DNA from: Cloacibacterium sp964530915 | GTDB taxonomy: Bacteria > Bacteroidota > Bacteroidia > Flavobacteriales > Weeksellaceae | Direction of reading: 5' to 3' | Assembly (NCBI GenBank): GCA_964530915.1 | Contig: CAZHCK010000002.1 | Location: 1-64,000, forward strand | Length of the DNA: 64,000 nt | In this document: piece after piece, positions 44,855 to 53,248 of the stretch | Layout of the letters: each line of letters begins with the position of its first letter | Numbering within the stretch: the stretch's first letter is position 1 | Notes under the pieces: generated by a model | Databases searched by the model: none | The model's input: only the letters and a program-made list of their open reading frames with translations | What the model was told of the DNA's origin: nothing | Position numbers and translations under genes: made by a program

Positions 44855-44894
44855 AATAGGCTGTTTCAGTAGATTGAAACAGCCTATTTCTTTT
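44855..44894 (+). terminator. Rho-independent terminator of the M28 peptidase, overlapping the next gene's stop
   Basis: A perfect 14-bp stem (44855-44868 with 44875-44888, AATAGGCTGTTTCA and its complement) with a 6-base loop is followed on the plus strand by TCTTTT. The convergent glycosyltransferase on the minus strand has its stop codon at 44884-44886, inside the right arm, so both transcripts end on the same hairpin. Confidence 0.85.
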
Positions 44895-46059
44895 GTAGTT
44901 TTAATTTGTCTAAAGCGTTTTCGTATTCTTTTTTAAGTTCTTGCCATACGAAATCTTTATCAAAAGACTCTACTACTTTATTTATGGCATTTTGATGAAA
45001 TTCTTTTAAAAGCGAAGGATTATAAAGCATTTTTCCCATTGCTTTTTGAAGTTCTCTATGATTTTTTTTCGGAACCAAAAGCCCATTAACTTCATGCTCA
45101 ATGATTTCATTACACCCCGAAATATCAGAAACGATACTCGGCAAACCCATCGCTCCTGCTTGTAAAACAGCATTGGGAAATCCTTCACGATAACTTGGTA
45201 AGATGAGCACATTACTAATAGCATAATAAGGTCTTACTTCTTCTTGAAAACCTACGGTAATAATATTTTCATTCTGCTGTATGGAGTGAAACATCCTTCT
45301 CTTTTTGGGATTATGTGCATTTTCTTTAGGACCCACTAAAATAAGTTTCACCTTTTTGTGATTTTTAGAAATGGCATCAAATGCTTTAACCAATTCCCTT
45401 AAACCTTTATCGATGACCAATCTCCCCACAAATACGAACACAAAATCGTCTTCTTTTATTTGAAGGGACGCTCTTAATTGATTTTTTGCTTCCTCAGAAA
45501 TGGCTTCGGGATGATAATAGTCTATATCTACCCCGTTTACATTGCCATTGGCAATTATTTTCAGAGGCTTATTGGTGATATTATGCTTTTGTAAATCTTC
45601 TTTTACGCCTCTTCCTTCTGGATAAACATGCGTAGCACATCTGCACAAGATTTTATCCATGATAATGAGCGTACGTTTCATGTAGCCATACTTATGCGGA
45701 AAAATTAATCCTGTAAAGGTGTGCATTCTTACGGGAACTCCTGCTAATTTACCTGCCATCATGGAGAGCAGGCCTGCTTTTGGGGTAATAGAATGAATGA
45801 TTGTGGGCTTTTCTTTTTTAAAATACCAATACAGATTCCAAAGGGATTTAAGGTCTTGTCTTAAAGAGATGGGACGATGCATCTCTATTTCGTGGATGTT
45901 TACGCCTTCCCTTTTGGCTACGGTTTGCAAATCTTCTCCTTCCCCAGAAATAGCGGTGACCTGGAAATGTTTATTCAGAAACTCTAGCTGTCCCTTTAAC
46001 AAGAGATTCAGTGACATGGGAACGGTAGCGATTCTGAAAAGCTTTGGTTTATCTTGCAT
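44884..46059 (-). CDS. GT4 family glycosyltransferase
   Basis: A 391-residue GT-B enzyme at the distal end of the right glycan locus. The acceptor half has IIHSITPKAGLLSMMAGKLAGVP and VRMHTFTGLIFP; the donor half has FVGRLVIDKGLRELV and EGFPNAVLQAGAMGLPS. In the donor motif the second Glu of EX7E is Gln (E292, Q300), as also seen in several capsule and wca-type enzymes; this may alter metal-independent donor binding. Family assignment is firm; sugar specificity is not assignable. The preceding gap (46060-46404) contains heptamer repeats rather than a promoter box. Confidence 0.88.
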   Translation of the reverse strand: MQDKPKLFRIATVPMSLNLLLKGQLEFLNKHFQVTAISGEGEDLQTVAKREGVNIHEIEMHRPISLRQDLKSLWNLYWYFKKEKPTIIHSITPKAGLLSMMAGKLAGVPVRMHTFTGLIFPHKYGYMKRTLIIMDKILCRCATHVYPEGRGVKEDLQKHNITNKPLKIIANGNVNGVDIDYYHPEAISEEAKNQLRASLQIKEDDFVFVFVGRLVIDKGLRELVKAFDAISKNHKKVKLILVGPKENAHNPKKRRMFHSIQQNENIITVGFQEEVRPYYAISNVLILPSYREGFPNAVLQAGAMGLPSIVSDISGCNEIIEHEVNGLLVPKKNHRELQKAMGKMLYNPSLLKEFHQNAINKVVESFDKDFVWQELKKEYENALDKLKLQKK

Positions 46060-46404
46060 GGTAAAATTTCGTCATTCTAAATATCAATATTCAATGCCTT
46101 TTTCATACACTATCTATGCTTTATCTATGCTTCATCTATACTACAACTATACTTCAAAGGTGATGAAGTTATATAGTTATATGTGAATGGTGAATGGTGA
46201 ATGGTGAATTGTCAATGTTTAATATTCAATTATCAATGGTGGATGGCTTATTTTGTTATTTAATTTTTATTATTTAAACTTTTCTTGATTATTTCAATTT
46301 AGACTTATTTTTACTTTTTTAAAATTTATTTCTGGAGATTTTACACTTCCAATCTTAAAGAATATAAACCTCTTCGAAAATTTGCGTTGGTGGTCATTTT
46401 CTTT
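46060..46404. other. intergenic stretch with repeats between two glycosyltransferase genes
   Basis: These 345 bases hold a heptamer tract (46183-46210) and a 28-base sequence (46168-46195) that recurs exactly at 48626-48653. The rest is AT-rich with no open frame or hairpin I can support and no TAnnTTTG box. Confidence 0.6.
46159..46240. repeat. heptamer repeat tract 1 (GTGAATG units)
   Basis: Four tandem 7-base units (GTGAATG x3 then GTGAATT) occupy 46183-46210. The preceding 28 bases (46168-46195) are an exact copy of 48626-48653. Degenerate versions of the unit continue to about 46240 (CAATGTT, CAATTAT, CAATGG). Confidence 0.8.
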
Positions 46405-47304
46405 TTACCTGTGGTATAATCCTCCCTGTTTTTTGTTTTGATAGATGGTGTAAAGGTATAAAACAAAACCCAATGGAATCATGGCGATCGTCAGAAATTT
46501 TCTTGGAGATTCTGCAATAAAGCGCCCATTTCTGGATTTAAAACTATGAGAAACATAGTGTATTGCGTCTAACAGTCTTTTTTTTCTAGACTTAGAAAGC
46601 AGCATTCCTTGTTTTCGGATGAAGGCAAACCCTTTTGGATTTTTATAATACTGCCTCCACATGTTGTTCGAAGAACCTTCTGGTTGGTAATCTACCCAAC
46701 ATACGATTTCATTGAGGGTTGCCAATTCGTAATCTTGGTCTGCCAACAAATATTTATACCCTAAACCTACGTATTTTTCTCCTTCAAAAATGGGATATTT
46801 AGGATATTTATTCATGATTTCTGTACGGTAAATCAGTTTTTTGTCGCCACTCCCGCCGTTCAAATAAAAATCTTCCAGCGTGGTAGATTCCGTAGAAAAC
46901 GCAGTTCCGATGAGTTGGCCATCAAAATGAGCATCCAATGCGATGATGCCGCTGTATTTCTTTTGTTTTTCACCAAGGGAATTCCATTTTTCTAGAATCA
47001 CTTCTACTGCATTTTCGGGCATTTTATCATCATCATCCACACAGGTATTCAAGACGGTTTTGCAATTTTCATATGCCGTATTGTGCGCGCCATGCATTCC
47101 TTGATTATTCTGCTTGATGTACTGAATTTCCAATACCTTCTCGTCTATAAAACCTTGAACCACCTCATCTGTATGATCTGAAGAACCATCGTTGATAATC
47201 ATCCACACAAAATCTTGGTTGGTCTGCGCTTTCAAAGATTCATACAATCTCGGAAGCAAAGATGCTCGGTTAAAGGTGGGGGTGAAAATGGTGAGGGGTT
47301 TCAT
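46405..47304 (-). CDS. GT2 family glycosyltransferase
   Basis: A 299-residue inverting glycosyltransferase (GT-A fold). The N-terminus is MKPLTIFTPTFNRASLLPRLYES; the nucleotide site includes IINDGSSDHT (36-45); the metal-binding motif is VDDDD at about 89-93. A C-terminal hydrophobic segment (around 275-292) may anchor it to the inner membrane. It is bracketed on both sides by heptamer repeat tracts, as if carried on a mobile cassette (inference). Sugar not assignable. Confidence 0.87.
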   Translation of the reverse strand: MKPLTIFTPTFNRASLLPRLYESLKAQTNQDFVWMIINDGSSDHTDEVVQGFIDEKVLEIQYIKQNNQGMHGAHNTAYENCKTVLNTCVDDDDKMPENAVEVILEKWNSLGEKQKKYSGIIALDAHFDGQLIGTAFSTESTTLEDFYLNGGSGDKKLIYRTEIMNKYPKYPIFEGEKYVGLGYKYLLADQDYELATLNEIVCWVDYQPEGSSNNMWRQYYKNPKGFAFIRKQGMLLSKSRKKRLLDAIHYVSHSFKSRNGRFIAESPRKFLTIAMIPLGFVLYLYTIYQNKKQGGLYHR

Positions 47305-47310
47305 GGGGAA

Positions 47311-47405
47311 GGTGATGGAGTTATGAGTTATGGGTTATGAGGTATGAGTTATGAGTTATGAGGTTATTGGTGAATGGTGAATAGTGAATTATTAATGGTG
47401 AATAG
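47311..47405. repeat. heptamer repeat tract 2 (GAGTTAT / GGTGAAT units)
   Basis: From 47318 the sequence runs in 7-base steps (GAGTTAT, GAGTTAT, GGGTTAT, GAGGTAT, GAGTTAT, GAGTTAT), then GGTGAAT-type units to 47405. It fills the 103-base gap between two glycosyltransferase genes. Confidence 0.8.
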
Positions 47406-47407
47406 GC

Positions 47408-48556
47408 TCATTGATTTTGGTTAGGATGATATAACGTTGAATTTTTTTTATATTGTTTGACTAATTCTTTGTATTTTTTTTCAAGTTTTTGGGCGTTTTC
47501 TTTAATATCGTAGCCTTTTTCTTTTATAAGGTCTGCAACATTTTTTCTTTCAAAATTATTGATTTCCGAAATTTTTTCAGCCCATTGTTGAGCAGAATTT
47601 TTCAAAGGAATGACGGTTACATTTTCAGGAATCAGAATAGACTCTGTTGGTACGCCATCAGAAATTACCGCTTTAACATCTGTCGTTTGCGCTTCTACAA
47701 ATGCTACCGAAAATCCTTCATGCAAACTCGGGAATAAGAAAATATCCATCGCTTGTAAGAGTTCGGGAACATCATTTCTTAGTCCTAAAAACTCTACATC
47801 CTGCTCTATTTGTAACTGTTTGGCTTTTTCTCTGAGTTGAGACTCTAATTCACCTTGCCCGACTAAAAATAATTTATACTTTTTGTTCCGTTTTATGAGT
47901 TCGGCAAAAACTTCCAACAGAAAAGATTGGTTTTTTTGGGTATTGAACCTGCCAATATTCACCAAATTAATGGTTTCTTCTGCTTGAAGTTCTTTTCGTT
48001 TTTTCTCTCTAACCTCTTGATTGAACTGAAAATTTTCTACTTCTACCGCATTGTTCATTTGGTAAGAATGACGTGCTAGATTTCTTCCGAAAAGATTTTC
48101 TGCTGCTTCTTTGCCACAGGTAAAATAAGCATTGATGGATTTTCTCATTCTTCTCTTCCACATCAAACGGAAGAGCAGTTTTTTGTCTTTGTCCATTTTC
48201 GCATTATGGGCATGAGCAATGATTACGGGAATACCTCTTCTCTTTGCTTCTTCATAAATGAACACTCCTAATTCTGAACATTGTCCGTGAACGATGTCAA
48301 AATCATTATGTTCATCAAAGAAATTTTTTACCGCTTTTTTGTACTCCTTTAATTTCCAAGGAAGAATCGCAGGTAATCTGAAAATCTTACTCCCCGACTT
48401 TATCAATTCATCTTCAAAAAAACCCGTCTCTCTGTGTACCAAAAAATCTATCTGAAACTGACCTCTATCCATATTTCTATAGTAATTCATCAGGTTGGTT
48501 TCGGCACCTCCTTTGTTGAGTACGGTAAAAATTTGTAGGATTTTGATGGGAGACAT
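47408..48556 (-). CDS. GT4 family glycosyltransferase (EpsF-like)
   Basis: A 382-residue GT-B enzyme. The acceptor half has IFTVLNKGGAETNLMNYYRNM; the donor half has NIGRFNTQKNQSFLLEVF and the EX7E pair E280/E288 in EGFSVAFVEAQ. It resembles the EpsF/CpsF type of capsule GT4 proteins. It lacks the usual G after the EX7E Ala, where TTD occurs instead, so specificity may differ. Heptamer tracts lie on both sides. The substrate is unknown. Confidence 0.88.
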   Translation of the reverse strand: MSPIKILQIFTVLNKGGAETNLMNYYRNMDRGQFQIDFLVHRETGFFEDELIKSGSKIFRLPAILPWKLKEYKKAVKNFFDEHNDFDIVHGQCSELGVFIYEEAKRRGIPVIIAHAHNAKMDKDKKLLFRLMWKRRMRKSINAYFTCGKEAAENLFGRNLARHSYQMNNAVEVENFQFNQEVREKKRKELQAEETINLVNIGRFNTQKNQSFLLEVFAELIKRNKKYKLFLVGQGELESQLREKAKQLQIEQDVEFLGLRNDVPELLQAMDIFLFPSLHEGFSVAFVEAQTTDVKAVISDGVPTESILIPENVTVIPLKNSAQQWAEKISEINNFERKNVADLIKEKGYDIKENAQKLEKKYKELVKQYKKNSTLYHPNQNQ

Positions 48557-48722
48557 TTTTTTAGAGTGATGAGTGATGAGTGATGAGTGATGGGTTATGA
48601 GGTGATGAAGTGATGAGGTTATGAGGTTATATAGTTATATGTGAATGGTGAATTATTAATGTGAATGGTCAATGGTCATGTTTATGAAGTTATGAGGTTA
48701 TGAGGTTATGAAATTTATTTAT
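48557..48722. repeat. heptamer repeat tract 3 (GAGTGAT units) with shared 28-mer
   Basis: Four perfect GAGTGAT units lie at 48564-48591, followed by degenerate GTTATGAGG-type units and the 28-base copy of the tract-1 sequence at 48626-48653. It fills the 177-base gap between two glycosyltransferase genes. I see no promoter box in it. Confidence 0.8.
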
Positions 48723-48733
48723 TGTTTGCAAAA

Positions 48734-49780
48734 TTACGCATCTTGGTTTTTTGATGGGGAATTATTTCTATTGATTATAAAATTCATTACAGATGCTAAA
48801 AATAAAACCCAAGTGGCATATTTGTATTTCGCGGCATAGAAAAACATTTTCCAATGGAGTGGAAAATATTTCATTTCTAGATTTTGATAGGCTTTTTGGT
48901 AGATATCATCGTGTAATATTTCTGAAATCTTCTGTCTTTTTGAGGAAAAAGGCTTTTCTGAAAAGGTTTCGTTCAATGCTAACCCGATGATGCTTAGTGC
49001 GATTCTATTGTTCAAAGCTTTTCTAAATTCTGCATCTTTAGCATGGATGATTTCTGAAATTTTTGTGTAGAGATTTTTCCATTGTCCAAAGAGGTTGGGT
49101 TTGTGTAATTTGGTCAATGAATCGGCATTGATTTTTACATAATTGTACAAAGGCATATCCAAGACTTGAGCGGTTTGTGCGTGTTCTAAATACTGAATAT
49201 TGAACAAAGCATCTTCGGTTCCTATTTCTTTGGTATCTGTAAATTGGATTTGGTTTTTTCTGATGATCTCTGTTTTGTAGATTTTTCCCCAAGCAGTCAC
49301 TAAAGCGTCGGTTTGAGAAGGGTCTGACAATTCTGCGTCTATTAATCCTACGATTCTTCTTTGGATAAAACGTGCAGGAAATTTCCCTTGAAGATTGAAT
49401 TTTCTTGGAAGTTTTTTGGTTCCAAACACTCTGTTGTAAGAAAAGCAAAAAAGGTCTTCTTCTTGAAAAAAATCTGCAATGGTTTTTAAGGCCTCTGGCT
49501 CTAATGTATCATCTGCATCTACAAACATGATGTACTCTCCTGTTGCATTTTCTATTCCTGTATTTCTTGCTCCCGAAAGTCCTTGGTTTTGTTGATTGAT
49601 TACCTTAATTCTAAAATCTTTTTCTGCTAAATTTTCTAAAACTTGCTGCGTATTGTCTTTAGAACCATCATTTATCATTATGAGTTCAAAGTCCAAACCT
49701 TGCTGCATCACAATGCTTTCTGTACAGTTTTGCACAAAATTTTCTACGTTGTAGCATGGAATGATGACACTAAGAAGCAT
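48734..49780 (-). CDS. GT2 family glycosyltransferase
   Basis: A 348-residue inverting glycosyltransferase. Motifs are VIIPCYNVENFVQNC at the start, INDGSKDNT (36-44) and the metal-binding DADD at 88-91, then GARNTGI just before. The C-terminal 100 residues are basic and helical, ending in a possible hydrophobic anchor (around 320-335). It overlaps the upstream GT4 gene by 11 bases, so the two are coupled. Typical of EpsJ/WaaV-type exopolysaccharide enzymes; sugar unknown. Confidence 0.88.
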   Translation of the reverse strand: MLLSVIIPCYNVENFVQNCTESIVMQQGLDFELIMINDGSKDNTQQVLENLAEKDFRIKVINQQNQGLSGARNTGIENATGEYIMFVDADDTLEPEALKTIADFFQEEDLFCFSYNRVFGTKKLPRKFNLQGKFPARFIQRRIVGLIDAELSDPSQTDALVTAWGKIYKTEIIRKNQIQFTDTKEIGTEDALFNIQYLEHAQTAQVLDMPLYNYVKINADSLTKLHKPNLFGQWKNLYTKISEIIHAKDAEFRKALNNRIALSIIGLALNETFSEKPFSSKRQKISEILHDDIYQKAYQNLEMKYFPLHWKMFFYAAKYKYATWVLFLASVMNFIINRNNSPSKNQDA

Positions 49781-50957
49781 TTCTTTTTGATTCTATTTCC
49801 TTAAATAAACGCATCCATTGATGGGATATTATTTCAGGAGTATATTTAAAACTTTTTTCTATTGAAGCCTTTGCAAATGATTTCAGTAGAATCTCATCTT
49901 TCATTAATAAGGTTAATTTCTTTGCAAAATCTTCCTCATTTCCATTTTCTACTAAAAACCCATTTTCATGATCGTCTATTATAAATGAAGGACCGAAATC
50001 ACAATCATAAGATACGACAGCATTTCCATGTGACATTGCTTCAAACATCACTAGCGGAAAACCTTCCATAATAGAAGTGAGCGCCAAAATAGAAGAATTA
50101 TTTAAAATACCCTCCACATCATTGGTAAATCCTTTTAAAAAAACTTGGTTTTTCAATTTTTTTTCTTCTATTAAATTCAGCAGCATTTGTTGATCTTCTC
50201 CATCTCCATAAATTTCTAAACACCAATCTGGAAATTCTTTGGCAATTCTTGAAAAGGCGTTAATTAAGCTTTTAAAGTTTTTAATAAAAGTAAGCCTTCC
50301 TATCCCAACAATCTTTTTTTCTTTATTATTTATTTGGGCTTTTCTCTCTTCTTCACTTACGTGTAAATTGGTAGTTATAGGATTGGGAACAAACCAGACA
50401 TTCTGAAAATTCTTCCAATTCGTTTCTAAATCTTTTGTCGTAAGAGGAATAACTGCATCATAAAAGTATTTACAAAAAAGTCCGAAATCTATTTCGTTCT
50501 GAATTTTCGCTTTTATCTTTTCTGTAAATGTTTTCGCCAAAATATTTCTATAATGCGTCACAAAATGTAGTTCTCTAATATAAATAGGTTTAGACGTGGT
50601 TACAAAACCTTTTCTACATATAAATTTTTCTGATTGGCCAACAGAGATGACAACATCTGGCTGAATACTATTGAGTACTTTCTTTAATTCCTTTTTATGC
50701 TTTCTCTTTTTTCTGAATTGTGAAAATTTTGTTTTTATGCCAGGAATCCAATCATCTTCGTAGTAATTTACTTCTAAATGTATAAAGTTTACTTTTTCTG
50801 AAAGCTTTTCACATTGTACATTTTGCTGATTATCCGTTACTACTACAAATACTTCATTCCCCTCTATTTCAGCTAAAGCATTTGCTTTAACCACCGTTAC
50901 CCTTTGGATTCCCCCTATTCCTTTGATACTATTTAAACAATAAACAATCTTCATCAT
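49770..50957 (-). CDS. GT4 family glycosyltransferase, paralogue A of three
   Basis: A 395-residue GT-B enzyme. The acceptor half has IGGIQRVTVVKANALAE; the donor half has GRLTFIKNFKSLINAF and the EX7E pair E298/E306 in EGFPLVMFEAMSHGNAVVSYD. The same pattern, with CDxxxGPSxII, recurs in the genes at 52044-53159 and 53249-54445, so the three are paralogues. It overlaps the EpsG-like gene by one base, its start being the ATG at 50955-50957 or the next ATG three bases on. Sugar unknown. Confidence 0.88.
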   Translation of the reverse strand: MMKIVYCLNSIKGIGGIQRVTVVKANALAEIEGNEVFVVVTDNQQNVQCEKLSEKVNFIHLEVNYYEDDWIPGIKTKFSQFRKKRKHKKELKKVLNSIQPDVVISVGQSEKFICRKGFVTTSKPIYIRELHFVTHYRNILAKTFTEKIKAKIQNEIDFGLFCKYFYDAVIPLTTKDLETNWKNFQNVWFVPNPITTNLHVSEEERKAQINNKEKKIVGIGRLTFIKNFKSLINAFSRIAKEFPDWCLEIYGDGEDQQMLLNLIEEKKLKNQVFLKGFTNDVEGILNNSSILALTSIMEGFPLVMFEAMSHGNAVVSYDCDFGPSFIIDDHENGFLVENGNEEDFAKKLTLLMKDEILLKSFAKASIEKSFKYTPEIISHQWMRLFKEIESKRNAS

Positions 50958-52051
50958 TAACCTCTTAAAAACATGATATAGGTGAATAAATAATAGGCGA
51001 AGAAAATTCTTCCTACCATTTTATAATGTTCGTCCCAAAATTTCACTTTAAATAGAGGATATGCAATGACGATTGCCATGAGAAACCATGACAAATAGGC
51101 AAATCTATTTGAGAAATTGGCTCTAATCACTAAAATCCAAAAGGCATTGGCAATCATGTAGGTTCCCCAAAGATGCGTGTAAAATTTATCTTGAAAACCT
51201 CTCTTGATGATGTAATAATATCCCGCAAAAACTGCAAAACCAGAGTACACCACAAAATCCCAGCGAAACCCTGTGGAAGAGAATGATGTATCTGAATCTA
51301 CTGAACCCGTCATGTAATTATTTACTCTTTCATCTCCAATTCCCAATGAACCAAAGAAATTTTCCCAAGCACTTCCCCCTACTATAGATAGTGGAATTGC
51401 CGCAAGCCAAATATATAGGTAAACTTTCGGGTTTTTATATAACCCTGAGACTATAAAAGCCCCAATCGGAATCATTAAAGAATTGTGAATTCCATAAGAT
51501 AACGCCATCAATCCATACATCATCCATTTATTCCTGTCATACAAACATAGTGCCCCTATGAATACTGAAGTTGCCATACCATTTCTTAATCCATTGGTTC
51601 CATAGGTCCAAAAAGAGAAGGAACCAAAAATCATGAGCAGGGGAATGTACCAATATTCCTTAAAATATTTTTTCACAAAAAAATAATTGGGTATAATATA
51701 GATTACTGCAATAAGGAAGAAATAATCCCTTGCGTCTATCATCTGAGCACAAAGCTTTGTAAAATACCAAAAAATATAATCTTTCCCAATCTCTACATTG
51801 GGGTTTAATTGTAGTTTTTGAAAACCATCTGCATAATTAATCATATCTCCAAAAACAAATGCAATAGGGCGAGTTCCCATGTATAAAAGCACCGTCACCA
51901 GCAAAAAATAACCTAAGAAGGTCATCATTTTTACGGTATCTATATCGTCTATTTTTTTTACATTGGATTGTAGAAAAGAATAACTCGTAATAATCATTAT
52001 AAAATGAAAATACAAGGGATTATAATCTGATATGAATATAAAATCAAACAT
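50957..52051 (-). CDS. EpsG-like polysaccharide polymerase
   Basis: A 364-residue integral membrane protein with about nine to ten hydrophobic segments, including FGDMINYADGFQKL and YGTNGLRNGMATSVF, which are typical of EpsG family proteins. EpsG-type proteins act in exopolysaccharide polymerisation in the absence of a classical Wzy. The ATG at 52049-52051 overlaps the stop of the upstream gene by 8 bases; a second in-frame ATG (51995-51997, MIITSYS) would remove the overlap. It sits between GT4 paralogues A and B. No flippase is seen in this locus, so export of the product is unresolved. Confidence 0.8.
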   Translation of the reverse strand: MFDFIFISDYNPLYFHFIMIITSYSFLQSNVKKIDDIDTVKMMTFLGYFLLVTVLLYMGTRPIAFVFGDMINYADGFQKLQLNPNVEIGKDYIFWYFTKLCAQMIDARDYFFLIAVIYIIPNYFFVKKYFKEYWYIPLLMIFGSFSFWTYGTNGLRNGMATSVFIGALCLYDRNKWMMYGLMALSYGIHNSLMIPIGAFIVSGLYKNPKVYLYIWLAAIPLSIVGGSAWENFFGSLGIGDERVNNYMTGSVDSDTSFSSTGFRWDFVVYSGFAVFAGYYYIIKRGFQDKFYTHLWGTYMIANAFWILVIRANFSNRFAYLSWFLMAIVIAYPLFKVKFWDEHYKMVGRIFFAYYLFTYIMFLRG

Positions 52052-53159
52052 TACACAATTCTAGGAATAAATCATTCCATTTTTTCATTACCTGTTCATT
52101 ACTAAACTTCAAAATATTTTTTTTTGCCTGATTTCCTATTTTTATTCTTAGATCTTCTTTAGTCATCAATTCTTTCAAGTAATAAAGATATTCTTTTTGA
52201 TCTTTGTTTCTTATCAAAAATCCATCTTCTTCATTTGTAATAATGTTTCTAGGACCAGTAGGACAATCATAGCTAATAACAGGCAATCCCACAGAAAATG
52301 CTTCTAGCAAAACCATAGGAAAACACTCTGAAATAGAAGTCATTGCATAAATACTATAATTTAGCATTGTTTTTTGCAAATCTTCTACTGGTGGTAATAT
52401 TTTAATTTGATGGGCTAAGTTAAGTTTATTTATTTTATATTGAAGTTCTTCTTTCGTGTTAGAATAATTTTCACCATAAAAATGCAATTCCCATTCAGGG
52501 AAATCTTTAGATAGTAAAGAAAAAATATCTATTAATTCACCAAAGTTTTTAACTGGAGAAATTCTGCCTGCTGCCAAAATCGTTTTACTATTAAGTTGTG
52601 ATTGAAAATGAGGAATATGAATGGGATTAGGAATTACAACTACTTTTTCTGAATGATAAAATTTCTTTTCATCATCATTAAGAACCACTAATTTACTAAA
52701 CTTTTTCTCAGCAATTCGTGAAAAGAAACTTAGTATTGAATCTTTTAATCCTGATTTTGGTGACTGAAATTCAGCATATTTCGAAGAATGAAATTCTTTT
52801 ATTTTGGGAATTTTAGCATTTATAAAGTTTAAAAAATAAAAATCATAGCTATAGTTACAACTTATAACAATATCTGGTTTTAATTCTTTAAGTTTATTTT
52901 TAAGTTTAAAGAAATGCGTGGGAACTTTTACTAAATTTTTAATGTTAAAAAAACTAATCGTTCTATTGTAATCAATTCCTAAATCTACAAACTTTATTTT
53001 TTCACTAAAACTATAACATTTTTCTTTATTTTTATTTTCCGTAGTAAGTATTATTACATCATGCAAAAGAACATCAGCCCAATAGTTAGCTTTTAGAGAA
53101 AGAACTTTCTCAATTCCTCCATGCATATAAATCTGATCTGTAATCAACACTATTTTCAT
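52044..53159 (-). CDS. GT4 family glycosyltransferase, paralogue B of three
   Basis: A 371-residue GT-B enzyme. The acceptor half starts with DQIYMHGGIEKVLSLKAN; the donor half has GRISPVKNFGELIDIF. The EX7E pair E278/E286 is in ECFPMVLLEAF, where the usual Gly is Cys. It shares the CDxxxGP-type pattern (YDCPTGPRNII) with paralogues A and C, and lies between C and the EpsG-like gene. A run of nine A occurs in the coding strand (52117-52125). Sugar unknown. Confidence 0.87.
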   Translation of the reverse strand: MKIVLITDQIYMHGGIEKVLSLKANYWADVLLHDVIILTTENKNKEKCYSFSEKIKFVDLGIDYNRTISFFNIKNLVKVPTHFFKLKNKLKELKPDIVISCNYSYDFYFLNFINAKIPKIKEFHSSKYAEFQSPKSGLKDSILSFFSRIAEKKFSKLVVLNDDEKKFYHSEKVVVIPNPIHIPHFQSQLNSKTILAAGRISPVKNFGELIDIFSLLSKDFPEWELHFYGENYSNTKEELQYKINKLNLAHQIKILPPVEDLQKTMLNYSIYAMTSISECFPMVLLEAFSVGLPVISYDCPTGPRNIITNEEDGFLIRNKDQKEYLYYLKELMTKEDLRIKIGNQAKKNILKFSNEQVMKKWNDLFLELCNV

Positions 53160-53248
53160 TCGAAATCATCTATTTTTTGGAAACAAATATTTTAACTTAT
53201 AATCTTATTTTCTCCTTTGCATCATTCCAGCTTCTTAGTATGCTTCCT

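Noticed and set aside
45797..46186. Plus-strand frame of 129 codons across the gap upstream of the GT4 gene
   Set aside because: Most of it is antisense to the GT4 gene at 44884-46059, and its tail runs into the heptamer repeats.
46159..48722. CRISPR-like repeats
   Set aside because: The repeated units are 7 bases long, tandem and degenerate, without regular spacers of 30-40 bases and without cas genes nearby.
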